From NCBI GenBank assembly GCA_016192435.1, contig JACPUD010000082.1, forward strand, positions 51,750 to 113,013: a stretch of 61,264 nucleotides of DNA, in the 5' to 3' direction. Shown piece by piece: positions 14,434 through 23,565 of the stretch. Each line of letters begins with the position of its first letter. The stretch's first letter is position 1. The notes below the pieces were generated by a model that made no database searches, was not told the DNA's origin, and saw only the letters and a list, made by a program, of their open reading frames with translations. The DNA comes from Rhodocyclales bacterium. GTDB taxonomy: Bacteria > Pseudomonadota > Gammaproteobacteria > Burkholderiales > Rhodocyclaceae. The position numbers were made by a program, and so were the translations under genes.

Positions 14434-16656
14434 TCATTTGGTTTCGAAAATGGTGACGCCATCCCAGTTCTCTCCGGGCGGCTCCTTGCGCAGGTGTTCA
14501 ACGCGCTTGACGTACAGATCATAAAGGTAACGCGGCTTGATGCGCTGCAGATTCATCAGCGTCAGTTCCGCCTGATCCCAGTCCTGGGTCCGATAGGCGC
14601 GCAAGGCCTGGTTCCACAGCTTGATTTCTTCCATTTCCTCGCGCGCGACCTTGCCTTCCTCGCCGACCGGTTCGTAGATGCCCACCGGATCGACCTTGCC
14701 CTTGACCCGCACGCGGTCCAGTTCGCGAAAAACGAATTCCTTCTTCAGCAGTTCGCGCGTGCTTTCGCCGACAATGAAACCGACTCCGTACTGCTTGGTG
14801 ATGCCTTCCAAACGCGAACCGAGATTTACGGCATCGCCCATCACCGTATAGGACTGGCGCACCGGCGACCCCATGTCGCCGACGGTCATCGGCCCGGTGT
14901 TTACGCCGACGCCGATCTTGAGTTCGGGCCAGCCGCGCGCCACCAGGTCCTTGTTCAGTTCGTGCAACGCGACATGCATTTCCAGCCCGGTAAGCACGGC
15001 ATTCTTCGCGTGTTCGGGGTCATCCACCGGCGCCCCCCAGAAGGCCATGATGGCGTCGCCGATATACTTGTCGAGCGTGCCGCGGTGCTTGCGCACCACC
15101 AGGGTCATGGCGCCCAGGTACTGATTCATCAGGGTCGCCAGTTCGTTCGGTTCCAGGCCTTCGGATATGGTGGTGAATCCGCGTATATCGGAAAACAGCA
15201 CGGTGAGTTCGGCCTTGCGCCCGGCCATGCTGTAGTTTTCCGGATCGCGACTCATTTCCTCGACCAGTTCCGGCGGCACGTACTGCCCGAACAATCCGGT
15301 CAGCTGGCGTTTGGTGCGGGACTCGACAAAGTAGCCCCATGACATGTTCATCGCGTAGAGCAGCACGATCGCGATCATGCCGTTGGCCAGCGGCAGGACC
15401 ACATTGGAGGCATGCCAGAAGCTGAAATTCACGCTAAGCAGCAGCAGCAGCACAATGGCGCCGACCACCGTGGCACGCAAGGGCGACAGCATGGGCAGCA
15501 GGAATACCATCACCAATCCCGCGAGCAGCACCAACAGCACGTCGGCGCCGAGAATGTAGGGAGGCTTGTGCTTGATCGCGCCATCCAGCATGCCCGCGAT
15601 CAGATTGGCGTGAATCTCGACCCCCGGATAGGCCGCCCCCACCGGCGTGGCGCGCAAGTCCATGAGTCCCGGCGCGGTGGTGCCGACCACTGCAATCCGC
15701 CCGGCCAGCCGCTCCTTGGGAACCTTGTCGTTGAGTACATCGGTAATCGAGATATAGGGGAAGCTCCCCTGGTAGCCGCGATAGGGAATCAAGGTCGATG
15801 CATTCTCATCCACCGGAATGCTCATAGCGCCGTTGGCGCCTTTAAGTTCCAGCCACTCCATGGCCGCATAAGCGCCGGGCGCGTTTTCGGGATAGCCCGG
15901 CGTAATGGGCGGGTCGCCGAGCAGGTTGCGCACCATTGCCAGCGACAGCGACTCGTAGTACTTCCCTTCGTATTCCACCAGCAGTGGTACCCGCCGCGAC
16001 GTCCCGTCGATATCCACCAGCGGGTTGAAATGCCCGGCGCCGGCTGCGGCTTTCTGAAACTCGGGCAGGTTGCCGCCAAAACTTACCCACTGGGTAAAAC
16101 CTATGCGGCGGCCGCTGAAAGTACCCGCAGGAAACACCGGATCCGGCGCGGCGCCGGAACTGACGCCGCCTTCCTTGCTGGAAAAGTAGTAACCAAGAAT
16201 GACAGGTCGGTTCTTCAGCGATGCCGCAAATCGGGCGTCGTGGTCCAGCAGCGGGCGCAATTCGCGGAGCGAGGATTGAAAACCCGCCACATCCCTGAGT
16301 TCCTTTTTGGCCAGGGACTCGAGCGACTTGAGGCCGGAACTTTCGTCGGGCTCGGCAAAGACCACGTCGAAGCCCACCAGCCGGATACCGTACTGGTCGA
16401 ACAGCTTGTTCATCAAAGTCGCCAGCTTGTCGCGCCCCCAGGGCCAGCGTCCCTGTTCGGCCAGCGATCTCTCGTCGATATCGAGTATCACCACGCGCTG
16501 ATCCACACCTTGCGGCATGGTCAGGCGCACCTTCGCGTCGTAAATCAGCGCATCCATGTGATTGATGAACGGAATCTGGTAAACCCGCGCCGAATGGCCG
16601 AGCAGGACCAGAAGTATCAAGAGTCCGAGCGCATAACGGGGCAGATACTGTTTCAA
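14434..16656 (-). CDS. CHASE2-domain class III adenylate cyclase
   Basis: A 740-residue membrane protein. One N-terminal membrane segment (ALGLLILLVLLGHS), a periplasmic CHASE2 sensor (about 35-330; DIDERSLAEQGRWPWGRD, IAVVGTTAPGLMDLRATP), then three membrane segments (about 340-420) and a cytoplasmic class III cyclase domain (about 475-660). Metal Asp sits in VLFSDIRGFT; the second metal Asp and the adenine-selecting Lys in LDKYIGDAIMAFWG; transition-state Asn/Arg in GDAVNLGSRLEG. A complete catalytic set suggests active cAMP synthesis. The same CHASE2 layout occurs in the kinase at 18306-20972, so both outputs may read related periplasmic cues. It lies 31 nt downstream of the FHA gene. Confidence 0.92.
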   Translation of the reverse strand: MKQYLPRYALGLLILLVLLGHSARVYQIPFINHMDALIYDAKVRLTMPQGVDQRVVILDIDERSLAEQGRWPWGRDKLATLMNKLFDQYGIRLVGFDVVFAEPDESSGLKSLESLAKKELRDVAGFQSSLRELRPLLDHDARFAASLKNRPVILGYYFSSKEGGVSSGAAPDPVFPAGTFSGRRIGFTQWVSFGGNLPEFQKAAAGAGHFNPLVDIDGTSRRVPLLVEYEGKYYESLSLAMVRNLLGDPPITPGYPENAPGAYAAMEWLELKGANGAMSIPVDENASTLIPYRGYQGSFPYISITDVLNDKVPKERLAGRIAVVGTTAPGLMDLRATPVGAAYPGVEIHANLIAGMLDGAIKHKPPYILGADVLLVLLAGLVMVFLLPMLSPLRATVVGAIVLLLLLSVNFSFWHASNVVLPLANGMIAIVLLYAMNMSWGYFVESRTKRQLTGLFGQYVPPELVEEMSRDPENYSMAGRKAELTVLFSDIRGFTTISEGLEPNELATLMNQYLGAMTLVVRKHRGTLDKYIGDAIMAFWGAPVDDPEHAKNAVLTGLEMHVALHELNKDLVARGWPELKIGVGVNTGPMTVGDMGSPVRQSYTVMGDAVNLGSRLEGITKQYGVGFIVGESTRELLKKEFVFRELDRVRVKGKVDPVGIYEPVGEEGKVAREEMEEIKLWNQALRAYRTQDWDQAELTLMNLQRIKPRYLYDLYVKRVEHLRKEPPGENWDGVTIFETK

Positions 16657-16687
16657 GAGATCTCCAGGGATTACCGATCTTTCTGCT

Positions 16688-17440
16688 TCAGGTCTTCAGG
16701 AAGAATTCCATTTTTATACCTGCCAGTTCGATCACGTCATGGTCCGCAAGTTGATGTGCCTGGGTGCCGAGCGCCGTGCCATTAACCACAGGAAAGCTGG
16801 TGCCCTCGACATGGGTAATGAAATAGCCATGCGGTCGACGCGCGATAACCGCCACCTGGACACCCGGCTTGCCCAGTGTGGTGAGCGTCTTGACCAGTTC
16901 CATTTCCTTGCCGGCATTGCCTCCCGACAGCAGCTGGATCACCCCCAGCGGCACCGCCGGAGCTGCCGCCGGCTGCGTTGCCGCGGGTTGCGCGGCCATG
17001 CCGGGCGAGGTCGAAGTATGTGCCGCAGGAGGGGTAGGAGCAACAACAGGAGCCGCTGGCGCGGCGCCAGGCTGCTCCGCGGCGGGTTTTTGGGCGGCGC
17101 CGGGACGCAGGATCATGGTCTTTTCAAAATCGGCCGCCGCCGTCTGCTGAGGAATCTCGCTCACATACTTCAGCCGGTACTTGCCCAGTTCGATGGTGTC
17201 GCCGTTCTGCAGGAAGTGCTTCTTGACCGATTGACCGTTCACGAAAGTACCGTTGGTGCTGCCCAGATCCTCAAGAAAGGAATCATTGAGTATGGTGATC
17301 ACTACCGCGTGTTCGCCTGAAATTGCCAGATTGTCGATCTGGATGTCGTTGTGCGGCTTGCGACCGATCGTGGTGCGCTCCTTGGTCAAGGGAATTTCCT
17401 TGAGCATTGTGGTTTCCATGCTGAGTATGAGCTTAGCCAT
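16688..17440 (-). CDS. FHA-domain protein (two FHA modules joined by a Pro/Ala linker)
   Basis: A 250-residue soluble protein. The N-terminal FHA domain (about 1-95) has TTIGRKPHNDIQID, ISGEHAVV and LGSTNGTFVNG, the residues that read phosphothreonine. A low-complexity Ala/Pro linker (about 105-160) leads to a second, more divergent FHA-like module (LVKTLTTLGKPGVQVAVI to the C terminus). It sits between the PP2C gene (33 nt upstream) and the adenylate cyclase gene (31 nt downstream) and behind a Ser/Thr kinase gene, the typical setting for an adaptor recruiting kinase substrates. The partner is not identifiable from sequence. Confidence 0.9.
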   Translation of the reverse strand: MAKLILSMETTMLKEIPLTKERTTIGRKPHNDIQIDNLAISGEHAVVITILNDSFLEDLGSTNGTFVNGQSVKKHFLQNGDTIELGKYRLKYVSEIPQQTAAADFEKTMILRPGAAQKPAAEQPGAAPAAPVVAPTPPAAHTSTSPGMAAQPAATQPAAAPAVPLGVIQLLSGGNAGKEMELVKTLTTLGKPGVQVAVIARRPHGYFITHVEGTSFPVVNGTALGTQAHQLADHDVIELAGIKMEFFLKT

Positions 17441-17473
17441 TGTTTTCGTCCTTCGAGGTCACTGAGCAGTGCA

Positions 17474-18295
17474 TTACTTGAACCAGGCCAGGAAACGGGA
17501 CCACCATCCGCGTGCGGCCGGATATTCGCCCTTTACCTTGACCAGGATTACCGAAACATTATCGCGACCGCCGTTATCGTTGGCCATCTGGATCAACTGC
17601 ATCGCACACAATTCCAGGTTCGCCGAAAGAGCGCCGAGAGTCATGGCAATTTCGTCATCTTCAACCATGTCGTTGAGGCCGTCCGAACACAGCAGATAAA
17701 CATCGCCGGGCATTACCGCATGATCGTGGATCTCAGCCGCCACTTCCGGATCTATGCCCACCGCACGGGTAACCAGGTTCTTGTTCTGCGAATGGCGCGC
17801 CTGCTCTGGAGTGATCAGGCCGGCATCGAGTTGCTCCTGCAACAGCGAATGATCGCGCGTAACCTGCTGAAAATCCTCGCCGCGCAAGCGGTACATGCGC
17901 GAGTCGCCGATGTGGCCGACCGTCACCCGGTTGTCGTGAAACACCGCGACCACCAGGGTCGTGCCCATCCCGGCGTACTGCGGCTGGCTCTGTGCCGCCT
18001 GGTAGATCGCGCCATTGACCCGCGCCATTTCGGTCGCGAGTGTGACCTGGGCCCATGATTTTCCGGACGCCACCATACTGCTCGGCTCGCGCTCGACAAA
18101 GGCCTTGTCCAGTTCTGCACCGAGCAGCGCCGTCGCCATGCCGCTGGCGACCTCGCCGGCATTGTAGCCGCCCATGCCATCCGCCAGGACGGCAAATCCT
18201 CGCTGGCAATTGGCCATGACCGCGTCTTCATTGTTGGAACGCACCATGCCCGGATTGCTGCTGGTGACGATTTCCAGAACCGTACTCATGTCCAT
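17474..18295 (-). CDS. PP2C-family Ser/Thr protein phosphatase
   Basis: A 273-residue phosphatase from ATG 18295 (MDMSTVLEIV). Metal-binding motifs are complete: VRSNNEDA, VLADGMGGYNAGE, GHIGDSRMYRLR, LLCSDGLNDMV and GGRDNVSVILV. By family it is a Mn/Mg-dependent phosphatase that reverses Hanks-type kinase phosphorylation. It starts 10 nt after the stop of the CHASE2 kinase and precedes the FHA gene, a classical kinase/phosphatase/FHA set. A longer upstream start inside the kinase gene is possible but unnecessary. Confidence 0.93.
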   Translation of the reverse strand: MDMSTVLEIVTSSNPGMVRSNNEDAVMANCQRGFAVLADGMGGYNAGEVASGMATALLGAELDKAFVEREPSSMVASGKSWAQVTLATEMARVNGAIYQAAQSQPQYAGMGTTLVVAVFHDNRVTVGHIGDSRMYRLRGEDFQQVTRDHSLLQEQLDAGLITPEQARHSQNKNLVTRAVGIDPEVAAEIHDHAVMPGDVYLLCSDGLNDMVEDDEIAMTLGALSANLELCAMQLIQMANDNGGRDNVSVILVKVKGEYPAARGWWSRFLAWFK

Positions 18296-18305
18296 GGATC
18301 GGCCC

Positions 18306-20972
18306 TCAGATGCTGATATCAACGCCCGAATCATCGGCGACGGCAGCGCCACCGGTCATTGTCATGCAGGTACGAATGTCCCGCGCGAATTCCGCGCCGG
18401 TCTGGTAGCGCGCATCGGCATCCTTGGTCAGCGCCTTGTCGATGATTGCCACCAGGCAGTCCGGCAACGCGGGATTGACGGCGCGAATATCGGGATGCGG
18501 CTCGTTGGCGATGCGGAACATCAGTTGCGCCATCGAATCGCCCTCGAACGGCAGCTTGCCGCAAGACATCTGGTACAGCATTACACCGAGCGAGAAAAGG
18601 TCGGAACGGCCGTCGATCTTCTTGCCCGCCAACTGTTCCGGCGACATATAGCTGGGCGTACCCAGCACCATGCCGGTCTTGGTTTTCGACGAATCGGTGA
18701 TGCGCGCGATGCCGAAATCGGTCACCTTGACCTGGTCGGACTCCGGTTCGTACATGATGTTCGCCGGCTTGATGTCGCGATGGACCACATTGTTTTCGTG
18801 CGCATAGGACAGCGCATCGGCGACACGCGCGACGATGCTCATGACACGCGGCAGCGGCATCAGGTTGCCGGGCTTGGCATAGGGCACCAGATCCTTGCCC
18901 TTGAGGAACTCCATCGCGATGTAGGCCAGATCGTGTTCCTCGCCGGCATCGAACATGGTCACGATGTTGGCATGGTTCAGTCGCCCGGCCGTTTCGGCTT
19001 CACGGAAGAAGCGTTCCTTGACCTCGACCAGCTCGTCGGCCTCAAATTCCTGCGACAAGGCCATGGTCTTGATCGCCACCACGCGATTGATCTTCGGATC
19101 GCGACCGAGATAAACCACGCCCATCGCCCCCTTGCCGAGTTCCTTCTCGATTTCGTAACGGCCCAGCATCGGCTTCTCGACGTTGCCCGCGGTATCGATC
19201 AGGCTGGCATTGCTGCGCCCGCCGCTGCCGCCACCGAGAATCACGGTCTCCGACAGCTGCTTGGCGCGATTCACACGGGACTCGATATCGCGGAACTTCG
19301 GGTTGAAATCGAAGATGTAGCGGAATACCGCCTCGGCCTTGTTGAATTGGCGCTTGCGCTCGAAATCCAGCGCCAAGTTGTACATGTTTTCCATCAACTG
19401 CTCGTCCATCGGGCACTTGCGGAACTTGTCGAAGGCCATGTCGAGCTGGCCCTGGCCTTGGAAAGCCAGCCCCAGCATGCGATTGGACTCCGCCGAGTCG
19501 GCATCTGACTTTTCCTTGCCGCGTTCGGTAACGACAAAACGCTTGACGGTCAGCAGCAAGTGACCAACCAGCAACAGGGTTGCCGGAATCATCAGTTTCA
19601 ACCACATCAACTGCGTCGACATCAGCGCGAAGTGGATGACGATCAAGGTCACCAGGAGTGCCACGGTGATACCCGCCGCCAAGCCGGCCTTGATCCGCGG
19701 CAGCAAGGCGATGAGATAGGCCGCGATGAGCAGGAACACCAGCTTTTCGACCCAGAAGCCCCAGGTCGGGGCGACGAAGAAATGTTCGGAAAGCAGGCTG
19801 GAAACCGCATGAGCCTGCATCAGCACGGCCGGCATCGACGGGCTGATCGGAGTCACAAAGACGCTGCCGATCGACGACGAGGTCGGCCCGATCAGGACGA
19901 TCTTGTCGCGATATTTTTCGTAGGGAATCTTGCCGCTCTTGACGTCGAAAAAGGAATCAACCTGAAACGCCGGATTGCCGTCCTCCCTGTCCTTGTAATA
20001 GAAAGTCAGCATCCGCGTATCGATGTCGGTGCCAATCTTGAGTTTGCCCAGTTTGACCGAGTCACCGGCAACGACCCGGATGTCCGCCGGCGTCAGGTTG
20101 TGGCTTTTGGCAGCCACCAGCAGCGACAGCGAAGGGTAAGCCTGATCGAAGTGGGTCAGCACCAGCGGCTCGGTGCGAATCGCGCCATCGACGTCCGCGG
20201 TCACATTGAGGTGACCGATGGCCGTCACGACCTTGCCCAGCGGCTCGATCACGCCGGCATCGACGCCCAGCGTCGGATAGGGCGGAGCGTCGTCCGCGGC
20301 AGCCAGCTTGACGGCATTTTTCTTGACGTAGTCGGGCAGGTCCTGGTCCGGCCGTCCGCGCGGCTCACCCAGCACGAACAGCATCGGCAGCGCCACATTG
20401 CCCGCCTTGGCGAAGGCATCGGCCAGCCGGCGGTCGGTATTCAGCTTCTGGTCCGCCTCGATCAGGATAGCCTCGATCTGCGGGCACGAGGACGGCACGA
20501 TGACCGGCTCCGGAGCCGGGGCGGCTGGCTCCGCTGGCACGGTAGGCCCTCCCGTGGCAGGCACCACTGTGGGCGCCGGCACCGGCATTGCGGCGACTGC
20601 CACGACCGAGGGCAGCGTGACGCCGCAGGTTTCGATCAGCTTGTTGATATAGGCCAGGCCCTGGTCGCGCTGCGGCTCCGAGTAGAACACCGTGGTGGCG
20701 ATCACCTTGGCCTTGGCGGCAGCCAGCTTGTCCACCATGTCGGCCATGATCTCGCGCGACCATGGCCAGCGGCCGATATTGTCGAGGCTGGGCTTGTCGA
20801 TCGCGATCACGGCGATCTTGTCCGAGGGCGGGCGCGAGGTGGCTGCCACGCCCATGTCATAGGCCTTGCGTTCCAGGCTCTGCAGCAGGTCTCCGTTACC
20901 CAGAATCAGCACGACAACGCTGACCGCAACGCCGAAGAACCAGTCACTCTTCCAGAAGCCAACCTTCTTCAT
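18306..20972 (-). CDS. CHASE2-domain Ser/Thr protein kinase
   Basis: An 888-residue membrane kinase. N-terminal membrane segment (FFGVAVSVVVLILG), periplasmic CHASE2 sensor (about 35-390; AVIAIDKPSLDNIGRWPWSR) interrupted by a Pro/Ala/Val-rich insert near 130-170, three membrane segments (about 395-475), a helical/TPR-like linker (about 495-590; NLALDFERKRQFNKAEAVF), then a Hanks-type kinase domain from about 605: LGKGAMGVVYLGRD, AIKTM, VVHRDIKPANIM, VTDFGIAR, GTPSYMSPEQ. All catalytic residues are present. It is the first gene of the minus-strand signalling operon, with a candidate sigma-70 promoter at 21024-21052. The ATG at 20972 is the only in-frame start preceding the membrane segment. 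Confidence 0.93.
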   Translation of the reverse strand: MKKVGFWKSDWFFGVAVSVVVLILGNGDLLQSLERKAYDMGVAATSRPPSDKIAVIAIDKPSLDNIGRWPWSREIMADMVDKLAAAKAKVIATTVFYSEPQRDQGLAYINKLIETCGVTLPSVVAVAAMPVPAPTVVPATGGPTVPAEPAAPAPEPVIVPSSCPQIEAILIEADQKLNTDRRLADAFAKAGNVALPMLFVLGEPRGRPDQDLPDYVKKNAVKLAAADDAPPYPTLGVDAGVIEPLGKVVTAIGHLNVTADVDGAIRTEPLVLTHFDQAYPSLSLLVAAKSHNLTPADIRVVAGDSVKLGKLKIGTDIDTRMLTFYYKDREDGNPAFQVDSFFDVKSGKIPYEKYRDKIVLIGPTSSSIGSVFVTPISPSMPAVLMQAHAVSSLLSEHFFVAPTWGFWVEKLVFLLIAAYLIALLPRIKAGLAAGITVALLVTLIVIHFALMSTQLMWLKLMIPATLLLVGHLLLTVKRFVVTERGKEKSDADSAESNRMLGLAFQGQGQLDMAFDKFRKCPMDEQLMENMYNLALDFERKRQFNKAEAVFRYIFDFNPKFRDIESRVNRAKQLSETVILGGGSGGRSNASLIDTAGNVEKPMLGRYEIEKELGKGAMGVVYLGRDPKINRVVAIKTMALSQEFEADELVEVKERFFREAETAGRLNHANIVTMFDAGEEHDLAYIAMEFLKGKDLVPYAKPGNLMPLPRVMSIVARVADALSYAHENNVVHRDIKPANIMYEPESDQVKVTDFGIARITDSSKTKTGMVLGTPSYMSPEQLAGKKIDGRSDLFSLGVMLYQMSCGKLPFEGDSMAQLMFRIANEPHPDIRAVNPALPDCLVAIIDKALTKDADARYQTGAEFARDIRTCMTMTGGAAVADDSGVDISI

Positions 20973-21023
20973 CAGTCGCTACCCTGTGTGAGAGCCCTCA
21001 TTAAAACAGGACAATAAGCGCAA

Positions 21024-21052
21024 TTCTTACAGTCCTGCATCAAGTCCGTCAA
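21024..21052 (-). promoter_or_regulatory. Candidate sigma-70 promoter of the signalling operon
   Basis: On the minus strand TTGACG (21047-21052) and TAAGAA (21024-21029) are separated by exactly 17 nt, upstream of the kinase ATG at 20972. The -35 box is good, the -10 box weak. No other convincing promoter lies between the sucD terminator and the kinase. Confidence 0.4.
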
Positions 21053-21107
21053 TCAATTTAATGACATTCGGCGTTGGGTAGCCGAGCATTGTCGCGATTC
21101 TATGCGC

Positions 21108-21140
21108 AAAAAAGCCGCCCCGGTTTGCGCCGGGGCGGCT
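21108..21140 (-). terminator. Rho-independent terminator of sucCD
   Basis: In the minus direction an 11-bp perfect stem, AGCCGCCCCGG (21130-21140) with its complement (21113-21123), and a six-base loop is followed by six T (21108-21113). It lies 50 nt past the sucD stop. This is the strongest terminator in the window and insulates the signalling operon from sucCD. Confidence 0.9.
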
Positions 21141-21156
21141 TTCGCGAAGTCCATGC

Positions 21157-21178
21157 GCCGTGTTGCCAGCGCCAACTC
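21157..21178 (-). repeat. Interspersed short repeat B, intergenic copy
   Basis: Lies between sucD and its terminator. The 22 bases here are identical, on the reverse strand, to a stretch inside the flavin monooxygenase gene at 36776-36803. The shared core is AGTTGGCGCTGGC. See the repeat finding for all copies. Confidence 0.75.
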
Positions 21179-21190
21179 CCGGAATCGGGC

Positions 21191-22084
21191 TTAAAGCAGT
21201 GCCTTGAGCAGCTTGGCCATTTCCGAGGGATTGCGCGTCACGGTGAACCCGCACTCTTCCATGATCGCCAGCTTGGCATCGGCCGTATCGGCGCCGCCGG
21301 AAATCAGCGCGCCGGCGTGGCCCATGCGCTTGCCGGCCGGGGCGGTCACCCCGGCGATGAAGCCGACGATCGGCTTCTTCATGTTGGCCTTGCACCAGAC
21401 CGCCGCTTCGGCTTCGTCCGGACCGCCGATCTCGCCGATCATGATCACCGCATCGGTATCCGGATCGTCGTTGAAGGCCCTCATGATGTCGATGTGCTTG
21501 AGACCGTTGATCGGGTCGCCGCCGATACCCACGGCGCTGGACTGGCCGAGGCCGATTTCGGTGAGCTGGGCGACGGCTTCATAAGTCAGCGTGCCGGAAC
21601 GCGAGACCACGCCGATGCGTCCCTTGCGATGGATGTGGCCGGGCATGATGCCGATCTTGATTTCGTCCGGGGTGATCAGGCCCGGGCAGTTGGGGCCGAG
21701 CAGCAGGGTCTTCTTGCCACCCTTGGCTTCCTTGGCCTTCATCTTGTTGCGCACGATCAGCATGTCCCTGACCGGAATGCCTTCGGTGATGCAGATCGCC
21801 AGATCGAGATCGGCCTCGCAGGCTTCCCAGATCGCGTCGGCGGCGCCGGCCGGCGGCACGTAAATCACGGAAACCGTGGCACCGGTGGCGGCCTTGGCGT
21901 CCTTGACCGAGGCGTAGATCGGCACGTCGAAGATCTTCTCGCCGGCCTTCTTCGGATTCACGCCGGCGACGAAGCAGTTCTTGCCGTTGGCGTACTCGAT
22001 GCATTTCTCGGTATGAAACTGGCCGGTCTTGCCGGTGATGCCCTGGGTGATGACTTTGGTATCTTTGTTGATCAGGATCGACAT
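21191..22084 (-). CDS. sucD: Succinyl-CoA synthetase alpha subunit
   Basis: A 297-residue protein, full length for SucD. It begins SILINKDTKVITQGITGKTG and contains the CoA-binding region, GVNPKKAGEKI, LLGPNCPGLITPDE, GIGGDPINGLKHID and the phosphohistidine motif GHAGALISGGADTA. With SucC it makes ATP (or GTP) from succinyl-CoA in the TCA cycle. It starts 9 nt downstream of sucC and ends before a strong terminator, so sucCD is a self-contained unit. Nothing unusual is seen. Confidence 0.97.
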   Translation of the reverse strand: MSILINKDTKVITQGITGKTGQFHTEKCIEYANGKNCFVAGVNPKKAGEKIFDVPIYASVKDAKAATGATVSVIYVPPAGAADAIWEACEADLDLAICITEGIPVRDMLIVRNKMKAKEAKGGKKTLLLGPNCPGLITPDEIKIGIMPGHIHRKGRIGVVSRSGTLTYEAVAQLTEIGLGQSSAVGIGGDPINGLKHIDIMRAFNDDPDTDAVIMIGEIGGPDEAEAAVWCKANMKKPIVGFIAGVTAPAGKRMGHAGALISGGADTADAKLAIMEECGFTVTRNPSEMAKLLKALL

Positions 22085-22093
22085 ATCGGTTCC

Positions 22094-23254
<1,161 letters not shown>

Positions 23255-23565
23255 GCGTCTTCCTTGTTGTATATGGTGCGTTGATCGGGAGCCGACATTT
23301 GCATCGGTTTCAGGTGCCGGTCTTTTTGCCGCGGAAGCAGCGCGTACCATACCGACGGGCTGTTTCCGAAGTGGTCGTGCGCCGCCGCAAGAACAGAACT
23401 GTGGGCTGTGGCGCAATTGTTGCGGCGCGAAATACTAACATAAGCGTACTTAATGGAAGCTTACAAGCGCCTTTTGCCACCTGCCTGCTGCCGTGCCGGG
23501 AGCCGGCATAATGGTTTCCCGTTCGAGCGCCCACGGCCCTCGCCCGTCACCCGCAGGAGATCCCG
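23255..23565. other. 311-bp divergent intergenic region between sucC and glpK
   Basis: No gene was found. The region must carry the sucCD promoter (minus) and any glpK promoter (plus). The only recognisable signal is a sigma-54-like element on the plus strand at 23409-23424; no good sigma-70 pair stands out. GCAGGAG just before 23566 is the glpK ribosome binding site. Confidence 0.6.
23409..23424 (+). promoter_or_regulatory. Sigma-54-like -24/-12 element upstream of glpK
   Basis: TGGCGCAATTGTTGCG has GG and TTGC in correct register for sigma-54, about 142 nt before the glpK ATG. No enhancer dyad was noticed nearby and glpK is not a usual sigma-54 target, so this may be chance. Confidence 0.25.
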
